Positions 12,050 to 24,573 of a stretch of 60,000 nucleotides of DNA are shown one piece after another. Both the position numbers and the translations under genes were made by a program. The number at the start of each line of letters is the position of its first letter. The stretch's first letter is position 1. Source of the DNA: Membranipora membranacea (lineage: Eukaryota > Bryozoa > Gymnolaemata > Cheilostomatida > Membraniporidae); NCBI GenBank assembly GCA_914767715.1, contig OU612074.1, positions 7,209,501 to 7,269,500 on the forward strand. Reading direction: 5' to 3'. A model generated the notes under the pieces. The model saw only the letters and a program-made list of their open reading frames with translations, was not told where the DNA came from and did no database searches.

Positions 12050-15000
12050 ATGGCGTCAGCAAGGGTTGCTCCTGTGCTACACCAGTACCAAGCCAGTAGA
12101 ACCGCCAGAATAAAATCAGCTGAGGGTTTCCCAAATGGTATCATGACTTAAGGAAAGGGTGGGTTTTAGTTATGTTTTCTTACATGGCAAATTTCTTGTA
12201 CAGATTATTTTCTGATGACTGAATACACCAAATGAGATTTACCTGTGTTAAAAAGTATAAATGTGTACTCAGCCATCATTTTGCACTTGACACATTTTGC
12301 ATGGTGGTTTTCTGATGTTGGAATCTGGTTTACTCGATGTATGATTCTGCTGTAACCGAATCCGATTTTTTAATTATTTTGTATCTATTTTTTTGCACTT
12401 ATTGCTACAGTAAGCTGCACAGATATCTAGCTAGAGATTCCATTAGTCACCATTGACAATGACACACCCTTCAGCTGGTCGGCTGGGTGAATAAAGCTCA
12501 CTTAATTGTGTAACTTAGCCCTTACCCTGCACCAATCCCCACCCCAAAAACTTCTCCTGAAAACACAAAACCTTAAGCTGCAAAAACAGTTTAAGCTCAA
12601 TGTGATAAGTTACGGATCATCGATTTCTCAAACTCCTTGATCTTACTGATGACCTGCAGGTAAGCCTGTGTAGGTCACCTGAAGGTTATGACGATATCAA
12701 TGTCCTCCGATGAGGAACTGCAGTTCAAACACCAATAATAGATTTCAATGTGAGCAGAATGTAGTGCTATGAATTCCAATAACGAAGTTATAATATTATT
12801 ATATAGCCTCGTGATTCCGATATGCCGCCTACTGCAATGTTTACATTATTATACTGTGTATAAGGAACAAAGGCTATTATAATATGATTAATGTACAGGC
12901 AAACAGGCAGTTGAAACAGGGCCGTAGTTTATTAAATTTCAAAGGGAAGACAAGAATCATGGATAGTGCATGCGCCATAGAATGTGGGTAGATTGCCATG
13001 GGTATTTTTAGGAAGGGGTTGGGGTGTTGTGAGTTTCCCTCAGAGTGGAATTGGTTGAAGCCCCAGCCGCTAGACCGTCTCAAGGTATATACATTTGAAT
13101 AGAATTCCGAACCAGCTGATTCTGACTTTGAGTTTTTACAATTATCATAGTGTTTTAATCCATTTTGTTTAGCTCTCCATGAAATTCAGCGCTGCCCCAA
13201 ACCAAATAAATCTCCATCATGAACAACATTAACTGCACAAACCCACTGGTGGCAATCTCTCTCCCCTATTACTACGGCCCTAGTACTACCCTGCACAGCT
13301 TTTTTTGCATGGCGAGCCAGCTATTGGCTAGAATCTTTTTGCATGAGAATAAGATATTTCAGTATAACTTCCAGTATTCTTGGGCTGTTCAATAAGCAGA
13401 CATTCTATTGGATTATTCCTGTGATTTATCATGGTAAGTAACATACATATGCGCAATTCAGAGGGTTGTTCTAGAATTCGACTTCCAGCAAAATCGTCCT
13501 GGTGTTAAAGGGCTTCCCATGACATTTGGCTTAAAACCTTCAGAGAGCAATATGAAATTTCAACTGTTTAATTGACAATTTCAATCATTGAGAACAACTC
13601 GTTTGTTACCGATGAGTGTGAACGACTGAAAATTGAAGCAAGTTTTTGTTCTGAAATGATACTTACATGTACAAGTAAAACTAGTATCATTTATTGTATT
13701 GTATCGGTCTTGTAATTGAACTGAAGATAGTAATCATTATATCAACTGAAGCAAGGGAAAATCAATAACCAACTCTAGCTCTCTATAGAAACTTTTTGTG
13801 TGCAGGGGACTCTTTGCAACTGTAAACATTCTGGACGGGGATTTTCCCATTGCAATTACAGGTCTATATACAAAACGAAGCCATGTGATATTCAAAATAT
13901 CAATAAATTATATACCATTCATGACGATAAAGGGAGACACTGAGATTTCAGGCCACGAAATCTGGAGAGTCTCAGTACAGTTCTATCAGCCCCAACTTGG
14001 GTAAGAGTTAACACACTGCTGTCATAAATGCGTATGGGGTAGATGTGGAGGGGCAGAGGCAGAGGGGAGATGGGGAGGGGAGAGGTAGAGGGGGAGGGGA
14101 GAGGGAAGGCAGGTTCTGGCGGAAATCTCCTGTTTCAATGTCTGTGTAAAGCTTGTAATATCAAGGGCTTGGTTCATAGCGCGCAGATGTTGTTTGATCA
14201 TTTACATGGTTGCCATGCCAAACAGCGCTACAATAAAGGCTATACATTTAACAATGATGAATTTATAATATTCAAGTCTAGAGTATAGGCTAAGGAAATC
14301 ACAAGTATGATTCCTGAAGATGTTCATCATTGAAGGAAGTAAGTCAAGCAGTGTTAACGATTAGCATGAGTCAATGTACCAGTATGTGCCAATCATACCA
14401 AGATATGAGGACAAGATAAGATGAAGCAGATGACGACAAATTGAACAACACAAAAAAAGCCAGGCAATTCAAACGCAAACACAATGAGTAGTAGCCGTTA
14501 TTCATGATATGAATACCCTGCATGAATGAACCTATTTAAAGCGTAGACCTAGAAAGTGTTGACCTATAAATGAGTTTTTGCTTCCTTGTGGTTAGATCAA
14601 TCATCTGCCTCAGTCAAAACATCATTATCATCAGACTTCATGCATGACTTGTGGTGATACGTATCTTCACTACTGAGAACTAAACAGCTATTAAAAACTC
14701 AACCAAACTGACAATTCAAAATGGATTAAACTAGAGAACTAAGAACAAGTAAGTTGTGGCTGAGCTAATATGGCATGGGTCGGGTCTCTCAGCAATAAAA
14801 TCTTTGTTCTTTGGTTCCAGCGGGGACAAACTTGGTATGAGTGAAAATCCTGCTCCGACTCGGTAGTGAAGTAGACATGTTTCCTCATCAACAACACTAA
14901 ATGAGTTTGTGCCAGGCGGTGGGTCAACTGCATGGAAATGCAAGTGTTCAAATATGTGTTTTCTGTTGATCAATGTGGTTCATTTTACAGCAGGAGGGAT

Positions 15001-15358
15001 GACATTAGACTGAGGTGCAGTTCGTAGCGCAATAATCGAGCCAGATTTTGTCATCGGTCATTATACACCCATTCTCATCCTACTGCACAGGAGCTGGGAG
15101 CTCGACACTCTTACCACTGAAGAGCTGCTCAAAAAAGGTGAGTGTAGGCAAAAATCATCCTTTCATACTTCAATGAAGACGTTGTGGGACTATAAATTCC
15201 CATACATGAAGAGTGAAACAACTTTGGCTACGCCTATCTACAAAATATTTTCCATCATTTTGATGTGGTGTTCCAAAGCTGGGGAATATTTGTTTGTCAA
15301 AATTAAAATCTCCATGGTTGCCAATTCTTGGCCTTATATCGGTAGCCAGCCAGATAAG
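12050..15358 (+). CDS. exon chain of an unrecognised protein (partial model)
   Basis: Proposed exons: 12,050-12,137, 13,400-13,433, 13,806-14,000, 15,091-15,137 and 15,279-15,358. Each internal one sits between a plausible AG acceptor and a GT donor, and the phases agree through the whole chain (1, 2, 2, 1, 0). The best exon is 13,806-14,000: 65 codons, preceded by a T-rich tract and TGTGCAG and followed by GTAAGAG, reading from GLFATVNILDGDF to VQFYQPQLG. The next two would add SWELDTLTTEELLKK and AGEYLFVKIKI...GSQPDK before a strong GTAAGT donor. The first exon, with the start codon, is the weakest. I do not recognise a domain. The last exon ends in phase 0, and the next exon at 16,887 is also open in phase 0, so the chain could run into the receptor gene or stop in between. 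Confidence 0.35.
14041..14110 (+). repeat. polypurine (G-rich) tract
   Basis: About 70 bases of almost pure A/G with many runs of 3-5 G, for example GGGGAGGGGAGAGG. Such tracts can form G-quadruplex or triplex structures. It lies in the intron after the 13,806-14,000 exon. A second G-run tract is at about 52,340-52,370. Confidence 0.7.
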
Positions 15359-15359
15359 G

Positions 15360-16886
15360 TAAGTCGTGTATGATAAAACTACGATCTGTATGCTCTTCAA
15401 CTTTCATCATAACTTGATGAGGTCTTTGTGGGTCACTCCCTTTATCATGTATTTGAGTCTCGAAAGAAATTGTACAATACAGCAATCCACTCACTTTTAT
15501 CCAGACCGCATGCATTCTGACCCATAAACTATTTGCATATCATGAATTGAGAGATGATAGACAGACCAATGGTAGAGTTGTGGGTCTTGACAAAATGAAA
15601 AGACAACTCCAAAGATGGTTTTAACAACTTTTATCTAAGGAGGTATTAATTGCCACCCTCCTTTCAAGCAGAGACAACAAAGTGGGAACTGTTGAAAATA
15701 AACTTTGCATAACTTGGGAACTTTTGACTAAAATTTTCAGTCCATTATGAAATCAAAGAAGCAACCTGTATAAATATTGGGATTGTATTTGGCTGTGCTG
15801 AACTACCTATGATTATTAACATCAATTTACATTAATTAATTGCATTCCATCGATCCATCAGTCAGTTTTTTATTTATTCATTCATTAATTAATCAATTTT
15901 ATATAGAATCATTATTATAACATCAATTTATTACCATGGTAATCAAGTCAATTGTATGAATGATAACACAAGCATTGTACTCTTTATTGGATTGATTGCT
16001 TTTCTTCATATTTTTATCAAGATGATAGATCACTTTCCAGCCTTCCTGCCCACCCCAACCAGAAACTACACGACACTATACAGGCCTGAATGACATTTAT
16101 ATTTTCTTAAAATTGACTTTGATAGGAGGGTTTGGTGAAGTCCTGAAATCCCTGACACCCCCACCTCATTTTCTAAAGATTCAGAGTTTAAAAATGCAAA
16201 AAAGGCAAGTTGCCACCTGAAATGTTTGTGTTACTGCAGGAAACTGAGGTACTATCATTTAGTCTTGTTTCTAACTTTTATCTATGTATCTGACCTTAGA
16301 TAGAAGACACCCAGACCCTCAGAAGATAAGTGATACAGAGAGGAATCTGACCTTCAGCTTCAAGTTAGTGAAAGTTTAATACTAGAAGGTAAATACTAAA
16401 ATATAAAAATTATCCAATAAAATTACTTCCGTGCTCTTATGTGCTTGCATCCGAGCTGTTAGCCGGGATCGGTTTCGTTTAGAATTATCATTAGCATGGT
16501 TTAGAAAGAATGCTATCATCAACAACTTTCTTAGTTTGATGGTAGCAACTGTTTCAATTCTCTTGATGGCAACATATTATTATAATAACCACTAGGAGTG
16601 AGCTCTTGAAAGTTAGCATAACTAATGAAACTGTATAGAAAATGAGGGGATGCTAACGAGTCTTAGGACTCACCTAGATTGAAACCTGGTATATGGTGAA
16701 TTCTAACTTGGTTTCCGAGTACTTGATTATGGGAAGCCAACATATGTAAAACGTAATATGAATCAATACTGTTTAATACTTACTATGAACTATGTAATAA
16801 TGTATGAGTTAAAGCAAATATATTAGTATAACATGAGACACAGTCAAAACAACAAATGTAGATAAAATATCAATTTTTATTTGTAG
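15360..16886. other. intergenic or intronic stretch, no supported exon
   Basis: AT-rich, with ATTAATTAATC-type low complexity around 15,835-15,900. A weak acceptor at 16,240 (TTACTGCAG) opens a short phase-0 frame to a stop near 16,293, which could be a terminal exon of the upstream chain. The stretch ends in a T-rich tract and TTGTAG at 16,886, just before the exon with the receptor's start codon, so the receptor probably has a 5' untranslated intron. Confidence 0.35.
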
Positions 16887-16904
16887 AAAATCTGGTATAT
16901 CATC

Positions 16905-19900
16905 ATGGAGCACCTGGTGTTGCTGTTAACAATCACAGTTGTTACTCTGTGCAGCGTAACATCTCAAGCAACTCATCACATCTGTAACGTATCTGCACCT
17001 AATCAAGAGCCAGCAGGACCTTATGGCTCAATTAAGTTTGTTGGAAGCTGTGATCTCACTCTGACAGACATCACCGGCAAGATAAACATCCCAGGCATAA
17101 GCAGCTGTCCTGATGCTTCACAACTGATCATCAACGGAAACCAATACTGTAACAATGGAGCTGTGGTGGATACTCTGATAGAGGCAACTGACAACAAACT
17201 GGAAATAAGCCACAATTCTGGAGAGTCATTTTCATTAAACTACTACAAAGGTAGAGTGAGAGAGAGTTGAATTAAATCACAATTTTCAGGGCCTCAAATG
17301 CTCTGTAGCTGCTGAGCATTCTTCATGAAAAGTACTTGAATGCTTGCTGGTCCGAAGTAAAAGAGCAGATATGGGTGTGAATCATTGTTCGTGTGTTATT
17401 CCCAAAAACATATGAATAAAGCATTGCTATTCACCTTCCATTTGAATAGGAAATCAATGGCCTAAAAAATTAAAACTCAATCACAGGTGTTTGACCCCAA
17501 CCTGAGTTTTTGCAATTTGCGGGTATGTACGTTGCATCAAATTGGAATAAAGCTACACTGGCGCTTCGGGCCTTGCCGTATTTGGACATAACATATGATT
17601 AGGAAACTATGTCGATCATGCTCTTTTTTAGTTTTTGAACTAGAAGAACAGATCAACGTAATAAACAAAAATGAGACGCTCTTTGAAGCAGTCATACTGA
17701 GTCCAGATTATCCAGATCTTTTCGGAAAACAGTTCCTTCTCATAAATTTGTTCAGCATACCTGCTCAGTCATATGTGACATTCACACTCTACCGAAAGAC
17801 TAAGATTTTGAATGACTCAGAAATAAGTATAAGTAGAAGTCGTGTTTCTTCTGTGATCTTCACCTCAAGCCTATCATCACCGTTCAGTTTGCACCGGCTT
17901 GAGTCCAACAGCATACAAATACAATCTTTCACAGCTAGCTTTCACCCAGCATTTCTTCTGAGATTCGAAGGTAAGTGGATCATAAATACTGCAATCCCTA
18001 GAATTGTATCATCCATGGAAGTTGCTCTTTAAAACTGACTGTAAAGAATTTTTATAGGCATGATGTCATTACAACCATAGGATATAGGGAAATACAACCC
18101 GATTCAATGTAACAGCGCATTCATTTCATTTTAATTGAACTATGTATGTATGTATGTTGTATTATTTCTTCCTAAAATCATTATGAAATGATGCACCGGA
18201 GAGAATTCCACTAGAAAAAATTGTTCTAATAAAATGCAAAAATAAAAATTTACAAGGTTATTCATTCAGTAATTAAAATAAAACTCTAAAATTTACCATA
18301 CTTATAGAAATGTATAATGTATAATCCGCAACACAAAATTAATGGAAGTTTGTACAGCCTGGCGAACTTGGTGAAAAGTGAAGGGAAAAGTGAACACAGC
18401 ATGATTAATAATTCCAATTCAGATGATTTCGATGTGTATGTATATATCGCCAAAGAGTTTGAAACATATTCACCGTGCCCCAACAGCCTGTTTTTTCATT
18501 TTCAACTCAAAGTAAACAAATTCGCTTATTGAGAGATAAATTAGCATTAAGTGAAACTGAGAATACACAAGATGTTATCACATAATAGGGTTGGTTTTTT
18601 GGAATAATCTCCCTTGATTATTTACAGATGAGACCATACTTTTGCAAAATTGTATATAACCCATAAAGGAAGCAGATGAGACCTTTTGCTGTTAAAACTC
18701 CTCGGTTTCTGCCAACTACAATTGATACTTTTATACGGTAATCCAAAAATTTGACCTATATGCTGAAATAAAAAAGTATCGGAAAATCTTAATTATTAAT
18801 ACAACTAAAATTAAATAATAATACATTAAATTATAAAAACCTGATCAATCACAATGAAACTCAGTGTCAGGAAGGAAGGTGTCATGAAATATACAGCTAA
18901 ATTTGTTATTGTCTTAAATATAAAATTGTTTTGTATTACAATAACATAAAATATAAATATGTTATTCTGAATTTTTTTCTGCAACCAATATTTTCAGGTT
19001 GGAGTTATATAATATTCAAAATTCAAAGCTGGAATATTGTTATTTCTCTTTATTTTAATGATATATTTATTATATTATATAATATAATATAATAAATATC
19101 AAATGATATTCGCAATCAATTTTTGTCTCATGGAGTGGGTCAGCATAATCCGCCTATGAAATTACCCTCATTTTGATTTCCCTGGCTGCCAGACCAAAAA
19201 GCGTGACCTGCTCCAATGATAGCTTATTTATGGTCTCATCTGTTCAGCGCCCCCTATAATAAGGGACAACTCCTGACACAACCCCATTAAAGTTGCAACT
19301 ACTTAGTCTCGCCTTGTTAGGATGTTGAGATGAAATTTTCATTGATTTGTGTATTATTATCTTTTAATGCTTAAAACAATAAAAAACAAAATAATTATCT
19401 TACATTAGTAGTTTTTGGCGCACTGGGTCACACAACGTCTGATGAAGGAGAAAACTCAAAGCATTACATGGTATTTGTAGAAAATGAGGGTGGGTAAACG
19501 TGCCCTCTCTCCTTCTCCCTAAATAGCTCAGGGATTTCACTCATATTCTAGAATAAGATATTTTGGCAATCAATTTTTTTTCAATTTGAAAAACACTTTA
19601 TCGTTCAGTTGCTGATGCCAAGCTTCGACCCGGAAACAGGTTATAAAATTATCACAAAAGTCTATAGTTTCGATTTAAATTAACATCCGAAAAAATATGT
19701 GTTTTGGTTTCGGAGGTTGCTGAATAGGTCTATCTATGTCCTACTCTTACGTTTCAGACTATAAAAATAAAATGAAACAACTTTTTTCTTTTCTCTCAGT
19801 TGTCACATGTGATATGAAGTCAATTCCAACGGTGGAAAATGCCGCGTCAAAGGTCACAAAGCAAGTATCAGAGTCTGGACTGATACTACCAGGGACTGTT

Positions 19901-22900
19901 TCTGTCTCCTACACCTGTAGTAAAGGATATGAACTTCAAAATGAAGAAGATAATAAAGTGGGTTGTGAGTATGTACATACACCTCGACAAGGGAGACCAG
20001 ACACTGATACGATAACTAACCTTACTACTACTGAGTGGATTGGTACTGACAGAGTTATATGTCAGGGAGGTGAGTTGTAGTTACAATGTTAGTACAGACA
20101 GTGATACATATGGAGAAAATGTAGCTTTGGTAGTTTGAAGAGATGTGGATTGTGGATGAAAACTATCTACGCCTTCATCTTCCAATACTTTTCAATAAAA
20201 AATTTTATGCTACGTCTCATTTCATGCAGGACCCGAAATCAGAAAATACCGACAACATTATTGAGATCACCGATGGGTCTTTTATGGCAATAAGATAACA
20301 GTTTTTGTTTTAATATTGGTGCAAGACTAGAAAAAAACTCTAAATCTCTAAACGAATGATGTATTGAATGTTGCTAGGACCAAATTGAGCCCCCACCAAC
20401 AATTCGCTCTGAAATAGGGCACAGGCCCTAAATACACAAACTATGCAGTTCTGCCAGTTATCACAGGTTGAAACCCTTCCTCAATATTGAGTCTAACCAA
20501 ATACTGCAGCTGGCTATTCAAAGCCGGTGGTTATGTGGTTTTTAACTGACAGCTGAGATCAATTACCTCAGAATTGATCTATCCATTCGAGCTATTGGCC
20601 TCCTCCTTCTGCTTGCTAATGACAAAAATCCAAAATTAAATATACTGTGAACATAGCAAGTGTAGCAGAGGTTAAAAAAGACACATTCAGATATCAATCC
20701 ACTTCGTCAACAAGGTTTCTGAGACAAGTAATTTTATATGTATGTAACATTATTCTTAGTTCCTATCATATTAGATTATTTGTCAAGATTTTTCATCAAC
20801 TTGATTAGGGTAACAAAATATGTTAATTATTAGGTCATTATAGTGCCAATTCATTTTTTAAAAATATTGATGTCGATCATCCTTTCTAGCTAATATAATG
20901 TATTCTTTATAAATGAAATTATCATTTGAATATGCTTGATGCAAGTGAGCCTTTTTTATAGTATAACTCAAGATCAGACCGCAATAACTATTTTTTAATA
21001 ATTCAGTGTACTCCCCACAAATAACAACAACAACACCTTTATTTTGGATGCATGAGTGTATCCTCAATGTGTGCTGCAAAATTCACTACAAACTCCCAAA
21101 CACTCCATTGTCCTGCCCTGTTGTCACATGGTGGCTGGTGTGGTCGTAGAACCCATGGATGTTGTCAAGGAACGTTGTAATATATCTTACCAAGCGTTAG
21201 CCAACCTAAGACTGCTGGTTATAACCCTCTTGGCATGAGGTTCAACAGTAAGTGTCCATTACTCAAATCCCCCTCATTTTCTCTTATTCTTTTGTTGCAA
21301 AACAGTTCATCATTGTTATTACGGTAGTTAAGTGACCAAATTAAAAATTTCAAAATAACTCCTGTATATGGGCTTCCCTTATGGGTTCTGTCGGATGGTG
21401 GTCAATATTGTGTACAGCTTTTATCTGCAAAGAAATTTGCTGCCGAGAAATATTTTCTTGTCTTAGTGCTCCCATGTCTGCAGCAGCCCTTAGCAGCATT
21501 CCTGATGAGGCAATATTATCACTTAACTACCCATAGTGTATGTATATAAATATATGTGTTGTAATACGACTTAGTTACAATATACATTCAAATCACTCTA
21601 ACTGTCTCACCAACAAATAAGGAACAAAAATGAGTTTGTCTGCTTTGAAATTGCATAGTGGATAGTTTTAAGTGTCATTGTTGGGTGTATAGTTTGTAAC
21701 CATGAGTAGCAACATTGAATCTTTTGGGCCAGTTCGTGAGCATCGTCTGCCGAGGACTCCGTCGCACGGCGCATCGAGGGCACAAAAAGTCCCAACTTCT
21801 GCCGAACGCTCGGCCTGCCGTCACTCCCAGTCGCGATCAAAACGGTGCGCCCTGATCGTCTTGTCTTGGCGGTCTCAACGCACGCACGCACGCACGCACC
21901 CGCACAGATTAAAATACGAGCCGGTCCACCTAGTGCTCCGCCGAGGGCTCCGCCTCACTGAGCGCCCGCCTGACTATGAAATGCTTGTGCCTGTGTATAG
22001 CTTTTCATAGTAGTTTTGTTAACAGCTGAGTCACCAAATGTTTTTGTTACGAGTCCTGGCCTACTCCTTCAGCAAGGGCAAACAGGTAAGATCTTTTATT
22101 CTCACATTATTTAGGTAATTTTCCTGTATTTTTCTAGTTTCGTGCGGTCCTGTTCCCCAACAATTCTACATTGGCCACTCTAATCTCACCAAAGCGTCAA
22201 ATTCTGAATCTAAGGTCACATACCGCTATGGGGATAAAGTAACATTATCATGTAGCACAGGCTACTCACTATCAGCCGGAAGTTCGGTCCACACCATTCA
22301 ATGTCAGATGGATGGCACGTGGAGTACTGAAGATGAAGTACCACAGTGTAAACTAGGTAAAATTTCCTTTGAACCAAACTTCCATGTGTATTATATGTTC
22401 ACTCTAAATGTAACCTTCAGAAAAATGACAATGCAACACAACAAAGGCCCTGCTGTATTTGAAAACTTGAAATTTGATTTAAACATATGTTATTGTGTTT
22501 TTTGTTCCGTTTTAAGACAAAAGTGCTCTAAAATGCTCATTCTCCAGCTGTGTAGTCAAGCAAGCGAATTCATTGGCGACTTTTCATTTTTCTCACGAGA
22601 CTTTATTTCCGGCGTTAAACAGCATTGACGATATTCTTCTTTCAGCTCCCTGGGTGATTGGTGTGGTTGCTGCAGTGATTGTAATTTGTGTCGCATCAGG
22701 GATCTTGTTCTGGATCTTTAAAAAAAGAAACCCTGGGTAGGGGAGTATGCACTTACGATTATTGGTATGAGGTTTTGCTCACTCTAAGAGTTTACTCTTT
22801 CATATACTATTACTTTTGGTTGTCATTATGACTCGGTCAAATGAAGAACTTCTCCTTTCTTATATGTTGAATCAATGATTATTTTTGATTATTGGTACTC

Positions 22901-23492
22901 GCTACATTGCATCGAGAGATTTCATGTGGTAGTTGTTTGGCAGGCCTCTGTCACAGCCCACAATGTCATGTTTGGGTAGCCAATGTCGTAATACAATTTT
23001 TCAAATTCCTTTTGCGAGCCAGCCTCAAATGAGGTAAAAAAAGGATCCTTTTCATCCTGGCTTATGCTAAGAGGTATTTTATGTAAAGTTTATCAGAAAA
23101 TTTTACAGGATTTATAACACTTGTAAAAATCTTGTTTTAGATACGATAAACCGTCTACATCTGAGGACAACGAAATAGGTCTAGGTGTACCAGTTCAAGC
23201 ACCAGATGTTGAGAGTGATTCTGTTTCTGTGCAATCAGGAACACGTGTTCGTGGGAAGACTAGGCTTGCAGATCCTCATGACAAAAATGAGCCCTTGATG
23301 TCGAACATTAACGATAAACAGTCTACATCTGAAGGAAACGAAGAAGGTGTAGGTCCACCAGTTCAAGCATCGGTTGTTGAGAGTGATTCTGTTAGTGTGC
23401 AATCAGGAACACGTGTTCATGAGGAGACTATACTGGAAGATCTCCCTGACAAAAATGAGCCCTTGTTGATAATGCCACATATAGCCATATAA
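16905..23492 (+). CDS. CUB/sushi single-pass membrane receptor (short-tail form)
   Basis: Six exons: 16,905-17,250, 17,632-17,970, 19,800-20,069, 22,138-22,356, 22,646-22,736 and 23,141-23,492, with introns GT...AG. The total is 1,617 nt (538 residues and a stop). The first four exons all end in phase 1, the usual phase for CUB and sushi modules. Residues 1-22 are a signal peptide (MEHLVLLLTITVV core). Residues 23-229 form a CUB-like region: four Cys in the first part, then SPDYPDLFGKQ and the terminal hydrophobic strand typical of CUB. Two sushi domains follow at 229-318 and 319-391, each with four Cys and a Trp before the last Cys; the first has an unusually long loop. Residues 394-416 are a transmembrane helix followed by FKKRN, a stop-transfer signal. 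The 122-residue tail has two copies of a 56-residue unit and only one Tyr. The protein should sit at the cell surface with its CUB/sushi part outside, as in recognition, adhesion or complement-type receptors. The ligand is unknown. The second exon set at 24,574-29,783 may be an alternative 3' end. Confidence 0.82.
21735..21985. other. GC- and CpG-rich island inside a receptor intron
   Basis: About 250 bases with many CG dinucleotides, in a window that is otherwise AT-rich. It includes a short ACGC tandem repeat at about 21,876-21,899. Both strands are open for about 100 codons here, but that follows from the base composition (few stops) and no domain is visible. It could be a recent insertion (a SINE or foreign piece), an internal promoter or a CpG island. 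It lies between the first and second sushi exons. Confidence 0.6.
23145..23480 (+). repeat. 168-bp tandem duplication in the receptor tail exon
   Basis: Two copies of a 168-bp (56-codon) unit, 23,145-23,312 and 23,313-23,480, in the last exon of the short-tail form. Both contain STSE, a VQA block, VESDSVSVQSGTRV and DKNEPL. The copies differ at scattered codons, so the duplication is not new, but length and frame are kept. This is consistent with selection on the tail. No known signalling motif is evident. Confidence 0.9.
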
Positions 23493-24266
23493 AAGTTGAA
23501 AGTGCACCGTTTTTCTTTGATAGCTGTTATTTGTGTCTTGTGCGTTCAAACACCTTTATAAAAAAATTTATAGCCAAGACCTGAATGTGCAAATCAATTT
23601 ACCCATACAATCTGCTGCTATCAAGATAAGTATTGGGTTTGGGGTAGTTTGAGAAAGGTGATTGTGAGCAGAAAATGCTGGAATCTAAAGGGAGTGTGTG
23701 GGTACATGACATTTAAAGGGGTAGCAGCAGTGTAAAAAACGCCATCTTTACTTTTCAGACCCTTGCAATAGGTTATGTTCTCAGGTTTCGTATATTAGGG
23801 CTTCACCTATCAGTGTTTGTTAAAGCAATCGTAGCGCTTGTTGGTTAGCGATAGCTTACTGGGACTAAAAGACATGGCCGTGGCATGGCAATAATCACCC
23901 TTTTCAGGGGACCATGGGACCATTAGGGTGTAACTACCATATAGTCATTATATAAGGGTATGTCACAGAGAAACAAAACATCTGATTACCTTGAATTACC
24001 CCTTGTACAGTTTTGTAAATACAGATACCAATGTCAAGTTTTGCCGAGTCAATTCTCAGCAGGGTCTGGCTTTTTTTCACACTAGCTCAAAAACGATCTC
24101 GTCTTGAAAGCAATAGAGAGGGGTTCTTGAATTTTTTTTCACCATTTTACAATTTTTTATTTTACAAGTTATCGTTATTAATCAGTTATCAATTATTCTA
24201 CTTTACCGCTTTCTCAGTGGCAATTGTTTTTTTGCTGTAGTGTTTTCTTGAAATTTGGTTAATAAT

Positions 24267-24272
24267 AATAAA
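24267..24272 (+). promoter_or_regulatory. candidate polyadenylation signal AATAAA
   Basis: An AATAAA hexamer 775 bases after the stop codon of the short-tail receptor form. It is the first clear one I see downstream and lies before the first exon of the second set (24,574). Its use is inferred. Such hexamers are common by chance in AT-rich DNA. Confidence 0.3.
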
Positions 24273-24573
24273 TTCTGTAAAAAATGTTAACCTTTTAACT
24301 TTGAACTTTATTGTTTCTATGCTAAAAAAAAATGTTGTGGATCAATACCTGGGTAAAATGATGTCCTGAATAATGCAACCATGATCAGTCCAAACTTGTA
24401 AGACCAAAAGATTGTTCAGGAGACTGGCTGTAAAACATGGCTTCATAAGTTAATGATTATGGTTGATGCAAAAATTTAGAGTTTAAGCTGGATGCTCCTG
24501 CTATTGCATCTCATACATAAGTAAGATCTGTGAAGAGAATATGTTAGTAAGAGACTTATTCCTCTGTTTCTAG

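Noticed and set aside
15303-15515. Minus-strand frame with a fibronectin III-like end (IIHDLPYLAGYRYKAKNW)
   Set aside because: No acceptor or donor on the minus strand around it. The plus strand over the same bases has a good acceptor and a GTAAGT donor in phase with neighbouring exons.
21607-22010. Two opposing open frames of about 95-100 codons in the CpG-rich island
   Set aside because: Both strands are open because the composition avoids stops; no domain, signal peptide or splice connection.
24031-24240. ORF with hydrophobic stretch (LSLLISYQLFYFTAFSVAIVFLL)
   Set aside because: Arises from a T-rich tract; no usable donor in phase 1 after it, and no similarity to the receptor front.
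24492-24520. MLLLLHLIH followed by GTAAGA as a possible first exon of the second receptor set
   Set aside because: Only nine residues, too short for a signal peptide, and it exits in phase 2 whereas the next exon needs phase 1.
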